Source of the DNA: Undaria pinnatifida
Taxonomy: Eukaryota; Sar; Phaeophyceae; Laminariales; Alariaceae
Direction: 5' to 3'
Length of the DNA stretch: 64,000 nt
NCBI GenBank assembly: GCA_012845835.1
Contig: JABAKD010000010.1
Coordinates: forward strand, 1,917,501 to 1,981,500
A program made the translations under genes and the position numbers. Shown one piece after another: positions 11,580 to 23,610 of the stretch. Each line of letters opens with the position of its first letter. The first letter of the stretch is position 1. The notes under the pieces were generated by a model. That model did no database searches and was not told the DNA's origin. It saw nothing but the letters and a program-made list of their open reading frames with translations.

Positions 11580-11945
11580 AGGCTGCGTTACCCGCTCGCA
11601 TTCCAAAAGGTTGCGTTTTCGCCCGTTTTGCTTAAGATTACGTCGCTCCGTCGCATTGCTAACAGCCACAAAGGCACGCCGTTGCTCACTTTGCCGAAGG
11701 CCAGGTCACCCACTCGCACTCCACAAATAGATTCACGTTGTCTCCCGTGGGATAACTTTGCTTGAAAAGTCTAGTCATCATCTCGCATTGCAAAAAGTCA
11801 CGCTGTTGCCCGCTTTGCACAAGTTCGGGTCATCCCCCTGCATCCCCGCATTCCACAAACTCATGTCGTCGTCGACATGACGAAGCTTCAGGTCACCTCC
11901 ATCGTATTCCACAAAGCCACGTGGTCGTCTAATTTGCGAAGGGAC
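11580..11945. repeat. Decayed array, about six units of 55-70 bp
   Basis: Units begin near 11582, 11640, 11702, 11772, 11828 and 11890. Shared words are GGTCAYCC, CTCGCATTCCACAAA, CACGTTGTTGCCCG and TTTGC(G)AAG. Two units read as leucine-rich peptides on the plus strand, but stops and frame breaks between units make a functional gene unlikely. It may be a dead repeat-protein gene or a minisatellite. Confidence 0.55.
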
Positions 11946-14900
11946 CAAGACGGTTCCTCACGTTGTATAATGCCGGCGTAATCGCAGCTCGCTTTTTCCG
12001 TTCTAAACGGGGGAGTCCCGTCCACGCGTGGCACGCTGTCGCACAACAAGGTATCGGCCACCGATGAAGGGCATTGTCGCTTGTGCTGCCCTCTCAATCT
12101 ACTGCTTGCAGCGATATATTTCCCCCCTACTCGGTACAAGCCTTCAGTATGCCCCCCGCTCGCCAAATACGTCAACTGTTTTTCAATATATAGTCTATAG
12201 ACTTCCGGCAAAAGGTATCGAAACTGGCCTCTGCTGTTCCGGTGATGACGCCCGCGTCGACATCCCCAACAGACAAAACCTTCGATGTCTCGCACACAAT
12301 AGGAATCCCCCCAGAGGTCGTCCCGACGGAGCAAACCTGGTTGACACACTGGAGAACTCGTTATTGCACGCGATGGTAATATCCTGACAGGTAACGTAAG
12401 AGCCTCGTACAATGAACGAACCTATGCGTACGTTTTTTTTTTTGTATTTTACAGGTTATGAGCCTTGTTTACTCAAAGGGATGCCAATCGTACAGTTTGG
12501 TATCGCTGTTATGGTATGGGGGAGTAAGACATCCGTTGAAGGTGCGATCGATGAGAGGAAGCGAAATAAGCACAAGGACCTGTGAGAGAAGGCGACGACC
12601 ATGATTATTGTCGTCCTGCGCAGCCCGATTGATTGTTATCTGGTACATTATCGGCGATTTTATATCATACATCATCGTAGGAACAAACTGCCGTTGGGTG
12701 TTCCTACTCATTCGCGATCAGTGTTCCCGGTCCGGATCCTCATAGTATAAAGAGTGGCACCGATCAGAACCAAACAATAGCCAACGAAGCCAGCGTGAAG
12801 GCGACGGAGACGGCCAACCATCCTCTAGGGATGCGGGCAGTCAGGCTGGGTCAGGAGCCCAGAATTATGCGCAGCAAGATTGTTTAGACAGATTAGACGA
12901 TACCACGCCGAATTCAATAGTCCGTGTCGCCACGGAACCGAGCATTATTAGCCTGTTGTCCGCTTCAGACGGAATAGCGACCGACCCATCGAGTAGAATT
13001 TTTCCAGGAAGAAGCGTGCGCGGATAGACTCTTGCAAAGTTATCACATCAGCAAGCAGCATTTACTACGCAATCGAACTCGAAGACCGCGGCGTTCCTTT
13101 CAACAAATGGGACTATTGGTACCAGGTGGTGCCACGTATCGTCAACGTGGTGTGAAGACGACTGAGACAATTGGAACCGGATTTTACGATAATTACACTT
13201 ACTTTGTATCGTGCGCGCAGGTGCCACCTATCCGGCGAATAGGGAGCTGCTCACAATGAATAGGGTTAGAGTAAGTTCTCCGGTATATAACTGCAGTCTG
13301 TGAATCGAAAATCGAACAAAACGTGTAGAAGCCCGGTCATCCGACAAGCTTCCTGTTGCACGTGTTCCTCCTTGTCGAACGACAGGAAACGATTTGCTCA
13401 ATTTGACAAAAACTACGAAATACACATCTGGGAATAACTACCGGTTGAACTCGCATTTGCGAGGAATAGCGACTAATCCGAAGTACAGTGCACGGTCGTA
13501 GAACTGCGAGTACCTGTCGCAATTCGTTGGTTGCCGTTGTCCAGATCTATGGCAGCCCTCCTTGTTCCCTGAGGTGAATTCTTCACAGACAGCACAAAAC
13601 GACTTTTACGGTAATTGCCGATTCAATACCTGCCCGCCCCCCCATAATGCCATGTTGGTAGTTTTCGAGTTTTGGCGGTATTGGCGGTATAACATGCCCG
13701 TACATTGGAGGGAAGCTGCTATACCCATACTGCACACACCAACCAGCAGCTATACGCAAACTGCGGGCAACAAATGTCTTCCTATATTACCCGACGCATT
13801 TTACTGACTGCAAGCCGTTGGCGAAGGAAGAACACCAGAAACAATGGAACCATGCAAGCTCTAAATCCAAACACGTCCTCCGAGCTTGTTCTGCTGCTGC
13901 AACGTGCAGAACGTACGTCGATTTCGAAACGACGGTATTTTTATATCTACTGTATATTTATATTATACATGGAGCGACAACGGGATTCTGAACGACCGAC
14001 CTCAAAAACTGCGGACACATTTATCCCCTTCTCTCCATCTGTACTGGCTTTGTTATTCCCGGTCCCTTGGGAGGTTTCCAGGATGCCGCCGTTCCTGCCA
14101 GGGGCGGGGCTGACACCAGTTGCGACGCATCGTGTGACCAATCCTCATGCTAGATTTTATTGGGACAATCAAATCAGCTTCTTTTACCACCCATCCATCT
14201 ATATGAATACGCATACTGTACTTTACACCATGCGTCTCACCACTCGTCACCTAACATGAACGCCCTCAACACCAAGCGTCGAGAGCGTAAAAGAAGCTGC
14301 CGACAACAACGAATGCTACTGTAAATCCAGCTCTTTTGCAGATATCCACCCCTTTCGCATATACGGAGTTACATACACGATTGGCTAGTACTAAGCCCCA
14401 ACGTCCAGACTTGTCTCAGGAACACCCTCCACACACGGCACTTGCCTTCCGTCGGTTTTTTCCCGCGTCGCCCTCCCCCCTATCCTCCTATGTACAAGCC
14501 TGGCCTAAAACACGCTGCGATTCAACAGGAAGGAGAAGAAACTCGCACGGAACAACGCAAGAGTCTGAACGTATCGCAACGAAAACATATCAATTTACCA
14601 CGTTACGGGGTGGGGGAAACCTGCAGTCCGCCTCATCACCATCACCATCACCATCACCACCACCACAACCACCATCACCGCCATCTACCACCCTACTTCA
14701 CCATAAACAAAAAAATACACGACGTGCTGGCATGGGCCACGCAGACTTTGGGCACGCACCGATGCTCCCACGCTGTTTCTCATTTAACTATTTCGTCTTT
14801 CGCGAATCCAAAGAAACACAAGCGTTGTTAGCGCTTTGAAAATTGCGGTTTTATAGGGAGGGGTGGAAACCTCCACCAGCGCAAATAAATGCATGCCATC

Positions 14901-16366
14901 CGCGCATCCATCCATGCATGCCTGAGGTGATGGGGGCTTGGAGACAAATGGGACACCCAAACAGACCCGATCCGCAACTCGCTAAAAAAAAAAGGCGAGC
15001 TAAAAAACGACACAGAGGTAGGAGGCGACGGGCTAGGAAAAAAATTAACAAAGAGCTTGAACCACCGAGATCTATGATAGAACGCCACGATTTACCTCTG
15101 TTCCTACATACAGACGCCCCTCCCCACAAAACACATCTATACTTGTAAATGAAGATAAAAAACAAGAAACGGAAAAAGGCAAAGACAGCCAGTGTAAACC
15201 GACATCGAACCCCCATTCACCGACTCGCCTTCTATTGTCCCCTCCCTGCCTGCCAGCCGAATCCTCTAATCGACTCCCCGCAGGCGGCCAAGAGACCAAT
15301 TGTCAGCCAGGTAAACGTATAAATCGCAAGGAGTCCAACACAAAAGCAACGACGATGAACGCAAAGCTCTTCAGCTTGGAGCCAGAGCATAATCTTATGT
15401 CCAAACAGTGCAGGCTAGGTAACCACATCTTCCCAAGTCCGCTCACAGACGGCGCGTTATTACACGGAGGGGGTGTGGGCGGGGCAGGGGGAGCGGCTGC
15501 GGCAGCGGCGGCTTTTTATCTTGTATGCTATTCTCTGCATTTTCGCTTGTAACAATAGCAGGGATCCAATCCCGAGCGCCCATACGCACGAAGAGAAAAA
15601 CAAGGGGCAGGCAGCACACGAAAACAATAAGAAATCAGATGCAAACTCAGAAATAACAAAAAAAAAACGCTTGTCGAAGACCAAACTCAAACCATTCGCC
15701 GAAGCTTTCTTTGCACAAGCAACATTGGTACAACGATCACCAAAATGAACGTGACCGCATCCTATTATATAATAGTGTCGTTCAAAGGCGCCAGAAAAAT
15801 CGGCTAGGGCCTGTGCTCGCTGGTGCATAACGTGGCCGCAGCGCGACGACCATAACGCGAAATAAAAACTTCACCCACGAGCGCGCAACGATCTCGGACC
15901 TGAGAGTTCTGCGGAGGAGCAAAAGGGCGCCAAAAAGCCGCCCGGTCTGGAAGCTTCAACACAAGCGACACAAGCGCGTACAATCCACGGACGGCAACAT
16001 CGATAGGTTGGAAGTACAAGAAAGACCGCAAGGCGCCACGACCGACTACTCACTCAAATCAATTTCACACGTAACCGCCCGACCTTGCGACGCGCGCTTC
16101 ATGGGCACCCCGGCAAGATCACCTGGCCGTCTCTACCTTGATTGCGCCACAGACGACAGAGAAGCGTGCTGTAATAATAAACCAAACCCCCCAGCAATGG
16201 CCAACGCCCTGTGCCTCATTTTTCCGACAGCTCCTTCACGGGAGTCCAGCGTCGATTCTACCCTAACGTCAAAGAAGTCTGTAAAAAAAACGCGGGTGCC
16301 ATTCAAATGGAGCTAAGCGTCTCTCCAGATCCCGACTTTCCAGCCCCCTCTTGTTTTGCCGATACC
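11946..16366. other. Intergenic, no gene recognised
   Basis: Reading frames here (for example 12028-12387, 13705-14259, 14336-14839) have no family motifs and look like chance. A CAT/CAC microsatellite is annotated separately. The part next to 16366 is probably the 3' untranslated region of the minus-strand gene, but I could not identify a polyadenylation signal. Confidence 0.45.
14633..14690. repeat. (CATCAC)n-type microsatellite
   Basis: Imperfect CAT/CAC triplet run. Read as protein it gives a histidine-rich tract, which I regard as incidental. Confidence 0.8.
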
Positions 16367-19300
16367 TCAGTCATTCATGAAACCAAACATGTCGTCCAAA
16401 TTTCCACAGCCCCCGCCTCCAACGCCACCGCCGGGTGAAGACCCCAGCGACGACCGCGAAGACCCGCCGAAAAACAGTGGAGCCTCAGGCGACCCGAACG
16501 ATAACGTCCCCGCTGGCTGCGCTTCTGCCTGCACGATGCGACGGTCGTTGCCGACGCCCGCCGCGGACATGTAGTGCCCCAGACGGGAACCACCCGCAGC
16601 CCGCCCGCCTGCACCGTTGATACCGCAGCTCCCGCCACCGATCGTCCCAGCTAGCTGCTGCTGCTGACTGGAGGAGTGGCGGCCCGAAGCATCTTCGAAC
16701 ATTCCGCCGCCTACCCTGGAGGCGAACTCACCCCCGCAGAAGGCTAGGCCCTGCCCGTAGCGCGGGTCGGATGCCGTCCGCCGTCTGTCGCCGTCTCCAG
16801 AAGGTCCCGGCGGAGAAAAACAGCCGGGCTGGCGCCGCGCGCTCGCCCCCGATGCATCGAGCGAGTACCTCTCCCAGCGCTCTGCAGCGGAAACGCCGCC
16901 ACCGGCCAGCCCCGCATCCTCGAACGGGGTGGGGTCGTTCATGTCCTCGGCGCTCAGCACACCAGCCGCCACAGCTGACGCCGTCGCGAAGGCATCTAGG
17001 TTGTCCGACCACTCCGCCTCCGCCCGAGGGTCGCACTCGGCCAACGGCGGCGACGGCGCGGCAAACGCAGGGCGGAAATTATTAATCATGAGCTGGTTCG
17101 GCGGGGAGAGCCCGGGTGGTGCCCGGTGTGCGCCCCCGACAGGGCCCACGGCGGGGTTTGGGTTTGACCTAGCGCGGAGGCGGTTGCTGCCGATCGGCCC
17201 GAGGGGGAGGGAGGCGTGGGCGCTCGCGAAGGAGGGGATAGCCAGCGGAGCAGCCGGAGATGGGAGCGAGACCGGGCTCCGCGGGCCCTCTTCGGAAACC
17301 CATGTGGACGAGGGCCGCTGAAAAGGCCGGCCAGCTGCAGTAGACACCGCGGCAGCAGCACCAGTAGGACCAGGAGCAGCAGCAGGAGGGGTAGCAGTAG
17401 CAGAAGTGATACTCGGCCAGGCCGCCGCTTGCAGTGCGGGGCTTGACGGGGGAGGGTAAGAGGCCTGACGTTGGTACACCCTAGCGCTGGGCCCTTGAAT
17501 GGAGGACGCCGTCGGGGAGGGAGGAGGCCTAACAGCGGCCACCGTCGCCGTCGCGTTCGCCGACGACACGGAACCCACGTGGCCCTCTCCTTGAGAGCGG
17601 AACTCCTCGCGGCGGCCGTACCCGCCGACCATAGCGCCTGCGCCGCCACCTCCACTGCCACCAAAGCCCCCACCGCGTCCTGGCGTCTGATTGACTTTGC
17701 GCGCGACATGCGGTTGGCGATACGGCTGCCGGCCACCGTGGTTCTTTTCCGGTGCCTGGACCATGGACGCCGCCGGCGACGCCAGCGCGGGCGGATTGAG
17801 AGACTCCATCAACGACGAACAAGTCGAGGAGGAGGAGGAGGCGGAGGGGGAGGAATACGGGGAGGATGATGGGGGAGCTCCCTCGTACTTGCTCTTGTCG
17901 ATGGCGGAAGGTCGAACGGGGGGCTTGCTCGGCTGCTGGGAAACACGCCCTCCGTTAGCTGGAGAGGCAGGCCGCTGCGAGCGCGGCTCCTGCACCCTCG
18001 CCCTTTGGTTGTCTGCCTCCCCCCCCCGCCCTCCGTGATACAGGTAGCCCCCCCCCGCCCCAACCCCCGGCATCGCACGCCCCACGTGTTTTCTATCGTG
18101 AGCGGAAGACCGGCCCGCGAACCCGTTTCCTTCTACGTGTGGCCTTCCACCTGCTCCCGCCGCCACCGCCCCACCGACACTGCCTTGCTTGACGCCCGCG
18201 CCACCGATCGATTGGGCCGGACGAAGTGTTACGTTCCTTGCCGGCGCGTGCGCCGGCTTCCCGTTGCCCGTCGGCACCGAGCTCCCCACCGCTTGGGGTG
18301 GTCGCCGCTGTTGGAGCCCTCGGCCCGGCGTCGCGGTCAGCGGCGGCCGTTGCTGCTGCACGGTGGGCGGAGTCGCCTTAGGCTGACGGTTCGGCTTACT
18401 AGCTTGCCCTGGCGACGTGAGCACTACAACCGCGGCACCGGACGCCAACTCTACCGCCCCGCCGTCCCTCGCCGCGTCCTTGGAGACCGGTGTCAGTCCC
18501 GCGGCGACGGTCGAAGCGGCCGCGGCAGCAGCGGCGGCGGCGCACGACACACGTTCGTGAACTTCACCGTCGATTGCTGTATTAGCGCTTGCGGAAAGGA
18601 CGGTGGAGTTGCCTCCCCCCGCCGCCACCTCCGTATGCGTCTTATCCACGGTACTCGCTGTAGCCTTAACGGCGGCCACCTCTTCTCCGGCAGGCGCCGC
18701 CTCTGTGTCTCGCGCCGCACCACGACGGACGGCTCGAGCCGGTCCGCGCATCTTGGCGAGGTCCTTGTTGCCTTTGCCCGACTTCGACGGCGTGTCGCTC
18801 TTGGGCAGGAGGCGCGTCGGCGATGACGAGGAAGGTGCCGGCTCCTTGTCGACATCCTCGGCCCGCGGGGTCAACGTCGGCGTCTTTGTCGTTGTCGCCA
18901 TCTTCGTGTCAAGGTCGGTCCGCACAGGCTTAGACTTCGTCGCGACCCCGTACGAAGACGAGGAAGAGTAGTCGAACGACGACGGGTAAGAATCCGAGGA
19001 CAGGGACGCCACGACGGCCGCCGACGCGTGCACTTCCACCGACACCGCGAACCCGCCGCAGCCGTGCGAGGACGCGGTGAAGCACCCGGCCGCGCGCGCA
19101 TGTAATCGCCTTGCCCATCCGGCCAGTGGCGGCAGTTCCGGTCCCTTTCCAAGCACAGCGCAACCCGCAAACAAGGCTCCCAGCAGCAGCGCCAGCTTGG
19201 TCAACAGCCATGCGCGCCCCAACCGACCTTCATCGCGACTCACACCTCTTGCGTCGGCTTCGTCCGCGCGGCCTCCTTCGCCCCCACCGACACCGACGGC

Positions 19301-20803
19301 GGCGGCGGCAGCCACGCCCTTACCCTTACGCTTGCCCTTGCTCGCGGACGCCGTCCACCAGGCGCTCCGGCATGCCGCCGCCGCCGACGGCCCGCCGGCG
19401 GCCGACGCTACCATGCGTACCGAGGCGCTTCCCGCAGAGGAAATCACGTCCAGGGTGCGCCCGACGGGGTCACAGTTCGCAGCTGAGTAATCGACGACCA
19501 ATTCCAGCTCCTGACCCGGTTGCAGGGTCTGTGGCTGCCATCGTCCCCGACACGTCTGCCCGACTACCCGGAAACCTCCGTCCGCGCAAGATAAAGGCCC
19601 CGTCACTCCCGACGCCGCCGGCCCGGCCCGGCCCCGAGGCGAGTGGTACGCATCCTTGCGGGCGCTCCCGTAGAACAGCCACCGAAGCCATCTCCCCGCG
19701 GAACGCTCGTCGTTGTCACCGCCCACACCGCTGCCGCCGCCGTGGTCGCGGCTCTCTCTACCCCACCACCCCCCCCACCGCCAGTTCCACCCCGCCCCCC
19801 CACCCCCGACCCTTCTGATGCCCACGCCGTGAACCGTGAGGGGTATGGTTCCCTCGTTGGACAGGATCCACCGCTTCACCACCGGCTCCATCGTGGGGGG
19901 AAGCCGCGCCCAGGACCTAAAATCCACCGGAAACCGCGTCACCTCCCTTTCCTCGGCCCTCGAGCCCCCCACCGAGCCCTTGGGGAACCCTACCCCAATC
20001 TCCACCGCCGCCTGCGGCCCGGAACCTCCCAACGGTCTGACTACGAGCAGCCCCGACCCGGCCTCCCCCTCCAGCGCAACCGGCTCAACGTGTGTGAGGT
20101 TGTTGAGTAGGTAGACGTGCGCCGAGAACATACCGTCCCGCGACGGCGCAAACCGCACCGGTCCAAGGATGGTTCGCCCTCCCGGAGGCAGCAGTTCAGG
20201 CGCGAATCCGCCCACTAAAAACGCCCCTGGTGCTGCCTCCGTCGCCACCGCCGCCGCTGCCGGGGTCGACCCTCCGTCGCTGGCGCGGGCCCCTCCCGAC
20301 TGTTGCCCGCTACTAGCTCCCGTATTTGCGCCACTACTAGAACCTACCGCCGCTGCCAACGAACCTGGCGCCGTATCGAGCGCGGCAGAAGCACCAACCC
20401 CTACCCCCTCCGATACTACCGCCTCCGACACTTGCCTCCGCTCGGTCCGCTCGGTCCACACGGCGTACTCGCCTAGTGCCGAGGCAAGCTGCACGCGAAT
20501 GGGAACGTCCGCTGGGTTTTCAACCTCGATGAAGGCCTCCCTCCACTCGCCCACCTGGGTGGGTGGGAATCGAAGAGGCAAGCCATCTGCGTAACCGTTT
20601 TCGCCGCAGACCTCGGGTGCAGCAGTTGCTGCTGCTGCTGCCGCTGCCATTGCGTCGTCGTCTGTTTCTGATTCCGTTTTTGTTTGGAGATGCGAAGGGC
20701 TAGGGGGATCGTTTGCGGCTCCCACCACAAGGCGTGGAACCCCGAGAGAGACGAAGACAGAGAGAGGGGTCTCGGCCGGTCCCAAATTGGTCTTCACCGT
20801 CAC
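16367..20803 (-). CDS. TMEM131: TMEM131-type gene, last exon (1,478 codons plus stop)
   Basis: Starts VTVKTNLGP after the acceptor; the GTG at 20803 is not a start codon. Conserved lumenal parts: WREAFIEVENPADVPIRVQL (about residues 85-105; human ENPADVPVYVQ), FAPSRDGMFSAHVYLLNNLT (about 215; human FTPVHNRTVSSLIIVRNNLT), WILSNEGTIPLTV and GFRVVGQTC (human GFKVVNCQEF). A single membrane segment, LLTKLALLLGALFAGCAVLG, lies near residue 540 (about 19140-19200). The remaining 900 residues are a disordered cytosolic tail rich in Ser, Pro, Ala and Gly, ending LDDMFGFMND. Animal TMEM131 tails are several hundred residues and bind TRAPPC8; whether this tail does so is unknown. Confidence 0.93.
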   Translation of the reverse strand: MTVKTNLGPAETPLSVFVSLGVPRLVVGAANDPPSPSHLQTKTESETDDDAMAAAAAAATAAPEVCGENGYADGLPLRFPPTQVGEWREAFIEVENPADVPIRVQLASALGEYAVWTERTERRQVSEAVVSEGVGVGASAALDTAPGSLAAAVGSSSGANTGASSGQQSGGARASDGGSTPAAAAVATEAAPGAFLVGGFAPELLPPGGRTILGPVRFAPSRDGMFSAHVYLLNNLTHVEPVALEGEAGSGLLVVRPLGGSGPQAAVEIGVGFPKGSVGGSRAEEREVTRFPVDFRSWARLPPTMEPVVKRWILSNEGTIPLTVHGVGIRRVGGGGAGWNWRWGGWWGRESRDHGGGSGVGGDNDERSAGRWLRWLFYGSARKDAYHSPRGRAGPAASGVTGPLSCADGGFRVVGQTCRGRWQPQTLQPGQELELVVDYSAANCDPVGRTLDVISSAGSASVRMVASAAGGPSAAAACRSAWWTASASKGKRKGKGVAAAAAVGVGGGEGGRADEADARGVSRDEGRLGRAWLLTKLALLLGALFAGCAVLGKGPELPPLAGWARRLHARAAGCFTASSHGCGGFAVSVEVHASAAVVASLSSDSYPSSFDYSSSSSYGVATKSKPVRTDLDTKMATTTKTPTLTPRAEDVDKEPAPSSSSPTRLLPKSDTPSKSGKGNKDLAKMRGPARAVRRGAARDTEAAPAGEEVAAVKATASTVDKTHTEVAAGGGNSTVLSASANTAIDGEVHERVSCAAAAAAAAASTVAAGLTPVSKDAARDGGAVELASGAAVVVLTSPGQASKPNRQPKATPPTVQQQRPPLTATPGRGLQQRRPPQAVGSSVPTGNGKPAHAPARNVTLRPAQSIGGAGVKQGSVGGAVAAGAGGRPHVEGNGFAGRSSAHDRKHVGRAMPGVGAGGGYLYHGGRGGEADNQRARVQEPRSQRPASPANGGRVSQQPSKPPVRPSAIDKSKYEGAPPSSSPYSSPSASSSSSTCSSLMESLNPPALASPAASMVQAPEKNHGGRQPYRQPHVARKVNQTPGRGGGFGGSGGGGAGAMVGGYGRREEFRSQGEGHVGSVSSANATATVAAVRPPPSPTASSIQGPSARVYQRQASYPPPSSPALQAAAWPSITSATATPPAAAPGPTGAAAAVSTAAGRPFQRPSSTWVSEEGPRSPVSLPSPAAPLAIPSFASAHASLPLGPIGSNRLRARSNPNPAVGPVGGAHRAPPGLSPPNQLMINNFRPAFAAPSPPLAECDPRAEAEWSDNLDAFATASAVAAGVLSAEDMNDPTPFEDAGLAGGGVSAAERWERYSLDASGASARRQPGCFSPPGPSGDGDRRRTASDPRYGQGLAFCGGEFASRVGGGMFEDASGRHSSSQQQQLAGTIGGGSCGINGAGGRAAGGSRLGHYMSAAGVGNDRRIVQAEAQPAGTLSFGSPEAPLFFGGSSRSSLGSSPGGGVGGGGCGNLDDMFGFMND

Positions 20804-21558
20804 CTATACAGCAACAAAAGACGGACGTGGCATGGAAGGGGGATTGAAAAAAACGCAAAATGCGGGAGACCGGACGATAACGGTGGCGACCGAGCTAACG
20901 GCGTGATCATCCGAGAGCGAAGGCATGAGCGAATGAAACGACGGCGGTCGGCCGAGCGACAGTGCGAGCGAACGGATTGACGTGCATGTCTCTCGTAAAC
21001 GAGCATGGAGCTGAAACGACAGCCCAGGGAGATAGGCGGATGTCCATTTGTGTACCTTACAGCCGGGCAGGCAGGACAAAGGGGGGCAACCCGGCACAGT
21101 AGCAAACGAACCCAGGAAAAGTTTGAGATCAGGCGACGAGGGACTCATCTCGTAGAGCGCACTCGAATGTCACGAGGCACAAAGGGCGAATTAATGCCGA
21201 CGCACACTTACTGGTGCAAGAGCAGACGACCTCACCGAATGCACAGCCAAGCCAAGCGCAAGCGCTGCCGCCAATACGCGAAATAGTACGTAGAATGAAG
21301 GCAAAGACCCTACAGACCAAAATAAAGAAGTACGGGCAAAATACACACCCTACCGACCGAAGGAGACAAAAACGAGGCCGAAAAGACACAAAAACATACA
21401 CAAGTACAGTTCAGAGATCAAGAGCAGACAACAAAGACACGCAAAAAAGAGCGCCGCTCGAACAGATCGTGACCCCCCCCCCCCCTCCTCCCTCCTTGCC
21501 CCCCCCTCCTTCCCTCCTTGCCCCGCTGCCCGCAATCCGCCCCCTTCTATCATCGCAC
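20804..21558 (-). other. Intron 15
   Basis: 755 bp ending in TTTGTTGCTGTATAG. No feature noted. Confidence 0.85.
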
Positions 21559-21904
21559 CTCCTCACGAAACCGATTTATCCCGGCCGCCACCACCTCCGG
21601 CCAGACCCTCCAAAGCTCCTTCGCCGCCCGCGCGGACCTGCTCCCCATCACCACGTCACCGCTTCGAGTCCAGCTCGCTTCGTTATCGCTTCCTTTAACG
21701 CCTCCGTCAGCGCCAACTCCTGCAGAACCACCGCTGCCAGTGCCGCTGCTACCGCCAATATCCTCTATAAAGCGGGGCTTGCTACACCCCCTCACCCAAG
21801 GGTCATCTCCCAACGATAGGGTCAACGTGTAGCCTTCGGCGCAGCGGTAGGCGACGACGTCCTTGGTTACAGGCCCGTGGTCGCCATGGAGTTCATCCAC
21901 CAGC
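21559..21904 (-). CDS. TMEM131: TMEM131-type gene, exon 15
   Basis: Enters in phase 2 (AG|G Arg codon) through acceptor CCCCTAG and reads LVDELHGDHGP, then GYTLTLSLGDD, corresponding to the human RLSAIFEV strand. The donor is GAG|GTGCGA at 21558. An alternative in-phase donor GAG|GTGGTG lies 30 bp upstream in the transcript. Confidence 0.82.
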
Positions 21905-22748
21905 CTAGGGGATTCGTTATGGGGGGGTGGGGGACGAGGACGGGGGAAGGAAAGAGAGGATGCTAATAAGTGCTGATTGACTCGGCAGATTCATTCGGTG
22001 GGATCCTTGCGTGGCTCGGCGAGGACGCTTTGCTTCGCTATACTTCCTTCACGAGTCTCACCCTTGCCCCTCCATGGGTGGTGCATTGTTGTATAATATT
22101 TCCATGGCACAGAATCTTACAGCATGAGCTAGAACTATTTGACGATGCAGTATTTGAGAGTAGAGGTCGGCGTTCTCGACGTCGAACGAAGCCTTCCGCA
22201 AACCCGCGAGCAGGAATATAAAACAAATATATACAGCCACTTTACATGGACCAATAAGCGTGGAAAACTATTTCACACGCCGCGGCTGGAAATCTCTTCG
22301 TAGTCTCCCGGGCATTTCCCTACAGGGTTGTTGCCGAACACGACTACTGTTCGTGACTCGTGGCTAAAATTTTCACAAGAGTCTCCGAGCTTTATCCTAT
22401 GAGGTTGCTGAATGCGACAGCTAACACCGAGCGAACACCAGGTCAGACAGACAACAACGGTGTAAAAGCAACGACAAACACATGCCACACACATGGACTA
22501 AGTCCAAACGATTCCTCGACAGAAAGTATACCCCCCCCCCTTTTCCCCTCATCCCCCTCCCATCAAAATCCTTAGCATACAGTAGCAACTCCAATTCTTA
22601 CCAATGCCCACCACTAACCACATCCACAATGTTGAACAAAAAACAAAACAACGTACCAGGTATCGTATCCGAGAGCTATATTAACACCCACCACGAACCA
22701 AAGCCACAACGTGAACACACACTACAAACCGCATAACATAATAAGTAC
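21905..22748 (-). other. Intron 14
   Basis: 844 bp. One TACCAGGTA lies at 22654-22662. No gene recognised. Confidence 0.8.
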
Positions 22749-22936
22749 CTTAGCAGAGTCCTCGTCAACCCCTCCACAGACTCCGCCTCCGCTCGATGCT
22801 CCAAGTTACCACCGCCTTCGCTGTCGCGGCCGCGAACCCTCGCGTATGCGAGGGAATCTTCCGCTCTCTTTACCAAGCAGGTCCACGCATCACCACCACC
22901 GCATTCGTCGGACGCATTGAACTCCACTCGACCCAC
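22749..22936 (-). CDS. TMEM131: TMEM131-type gene, exon 14
   Basis: Starts VGRVEFNASDE after the acceptor GCATTCTTAG. It is 62 codons plus two bases and leaves at CTAAG|GTACTT, one of only two non-GTG donors among the GT sites. Similarity to the human protein is low; the assignment rests on position and on phase at both junctions. Confidence 0.8.
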
Positions 22937-23610
22937 CTAAGAATGCAGCAAAATACAGAGTTCACGGGAGACAACAGAGGGAGGGGTTTTGAGGGAAGAG
23001 GGAGAGGCGGAGGGGTGGAGGGGGGCGGATGCCTAGGGGAGGGATGGGAGGGCGGCGGGGAGGGGGTGGGAGTGATACACGTTCGGGGAGTGAGGAGGAG
23101 AGGGGGCGGGGGCGGGGGCCTAGGGCACACTCCCCGGCGTTCCTGCCTGTTGCCTCGCAAACCAACGGAGAGACACCCGAATTTGCCGACGGACACAGAA
23201 ATGCGCAGGTCGTCGAACTCCGTAGTTGCTTCCAGAAGCTTGGGCCAAGAGCGTAAAGAGCCACGACAACGACGTACGAACACAAAAAAAAACACAGTAA
23301 CTATATACCAGTACACAGTTGCTCCCGTCGTAGGCGGGGAAGGGGGTAGCCGCGGCTGCGGCGGTGGCGGCAGCAGCGTGTTCGGATCAAGTCGAGGCTA
23401 CTCGACCGCTAGCCTCGATCAGACTTCTTCCTACTGGGCGTCCTCCTCTTATTGCCCTCCCGCGTCACTCCTTCTCTCCCTCGCGCGCACACCGTCTATC
23501 GAACACCTACGAACCAAACCAACCCACTCAAATATGGCGATCCCTCGACGCTACAGCTACCTCTACCCGCTTCCCGGAAAAAAACAAAACCGAGAAACCG
23601 AATCACCCAC
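22937..23610 (-). other. Intron 13
   Basis: 674 bp. The 379-codon plus-strand frame crossing it (22796-23935) is an antisense shadow with G-rich low complexity at 22975-23115. Confidence 0.8.

Noticed and set aside
14336-14839. Histidine-rich protein gene
   Set aside because: The His tract is a CAT/CAC microsatellite. The flanks have no coding signature.
17086-19818. Several long frames opposite and inside the last TMEM131-type exon
   Set aside because: Shadows of the GC-rich coding strand. Only the minus-strand frame has family motifs.
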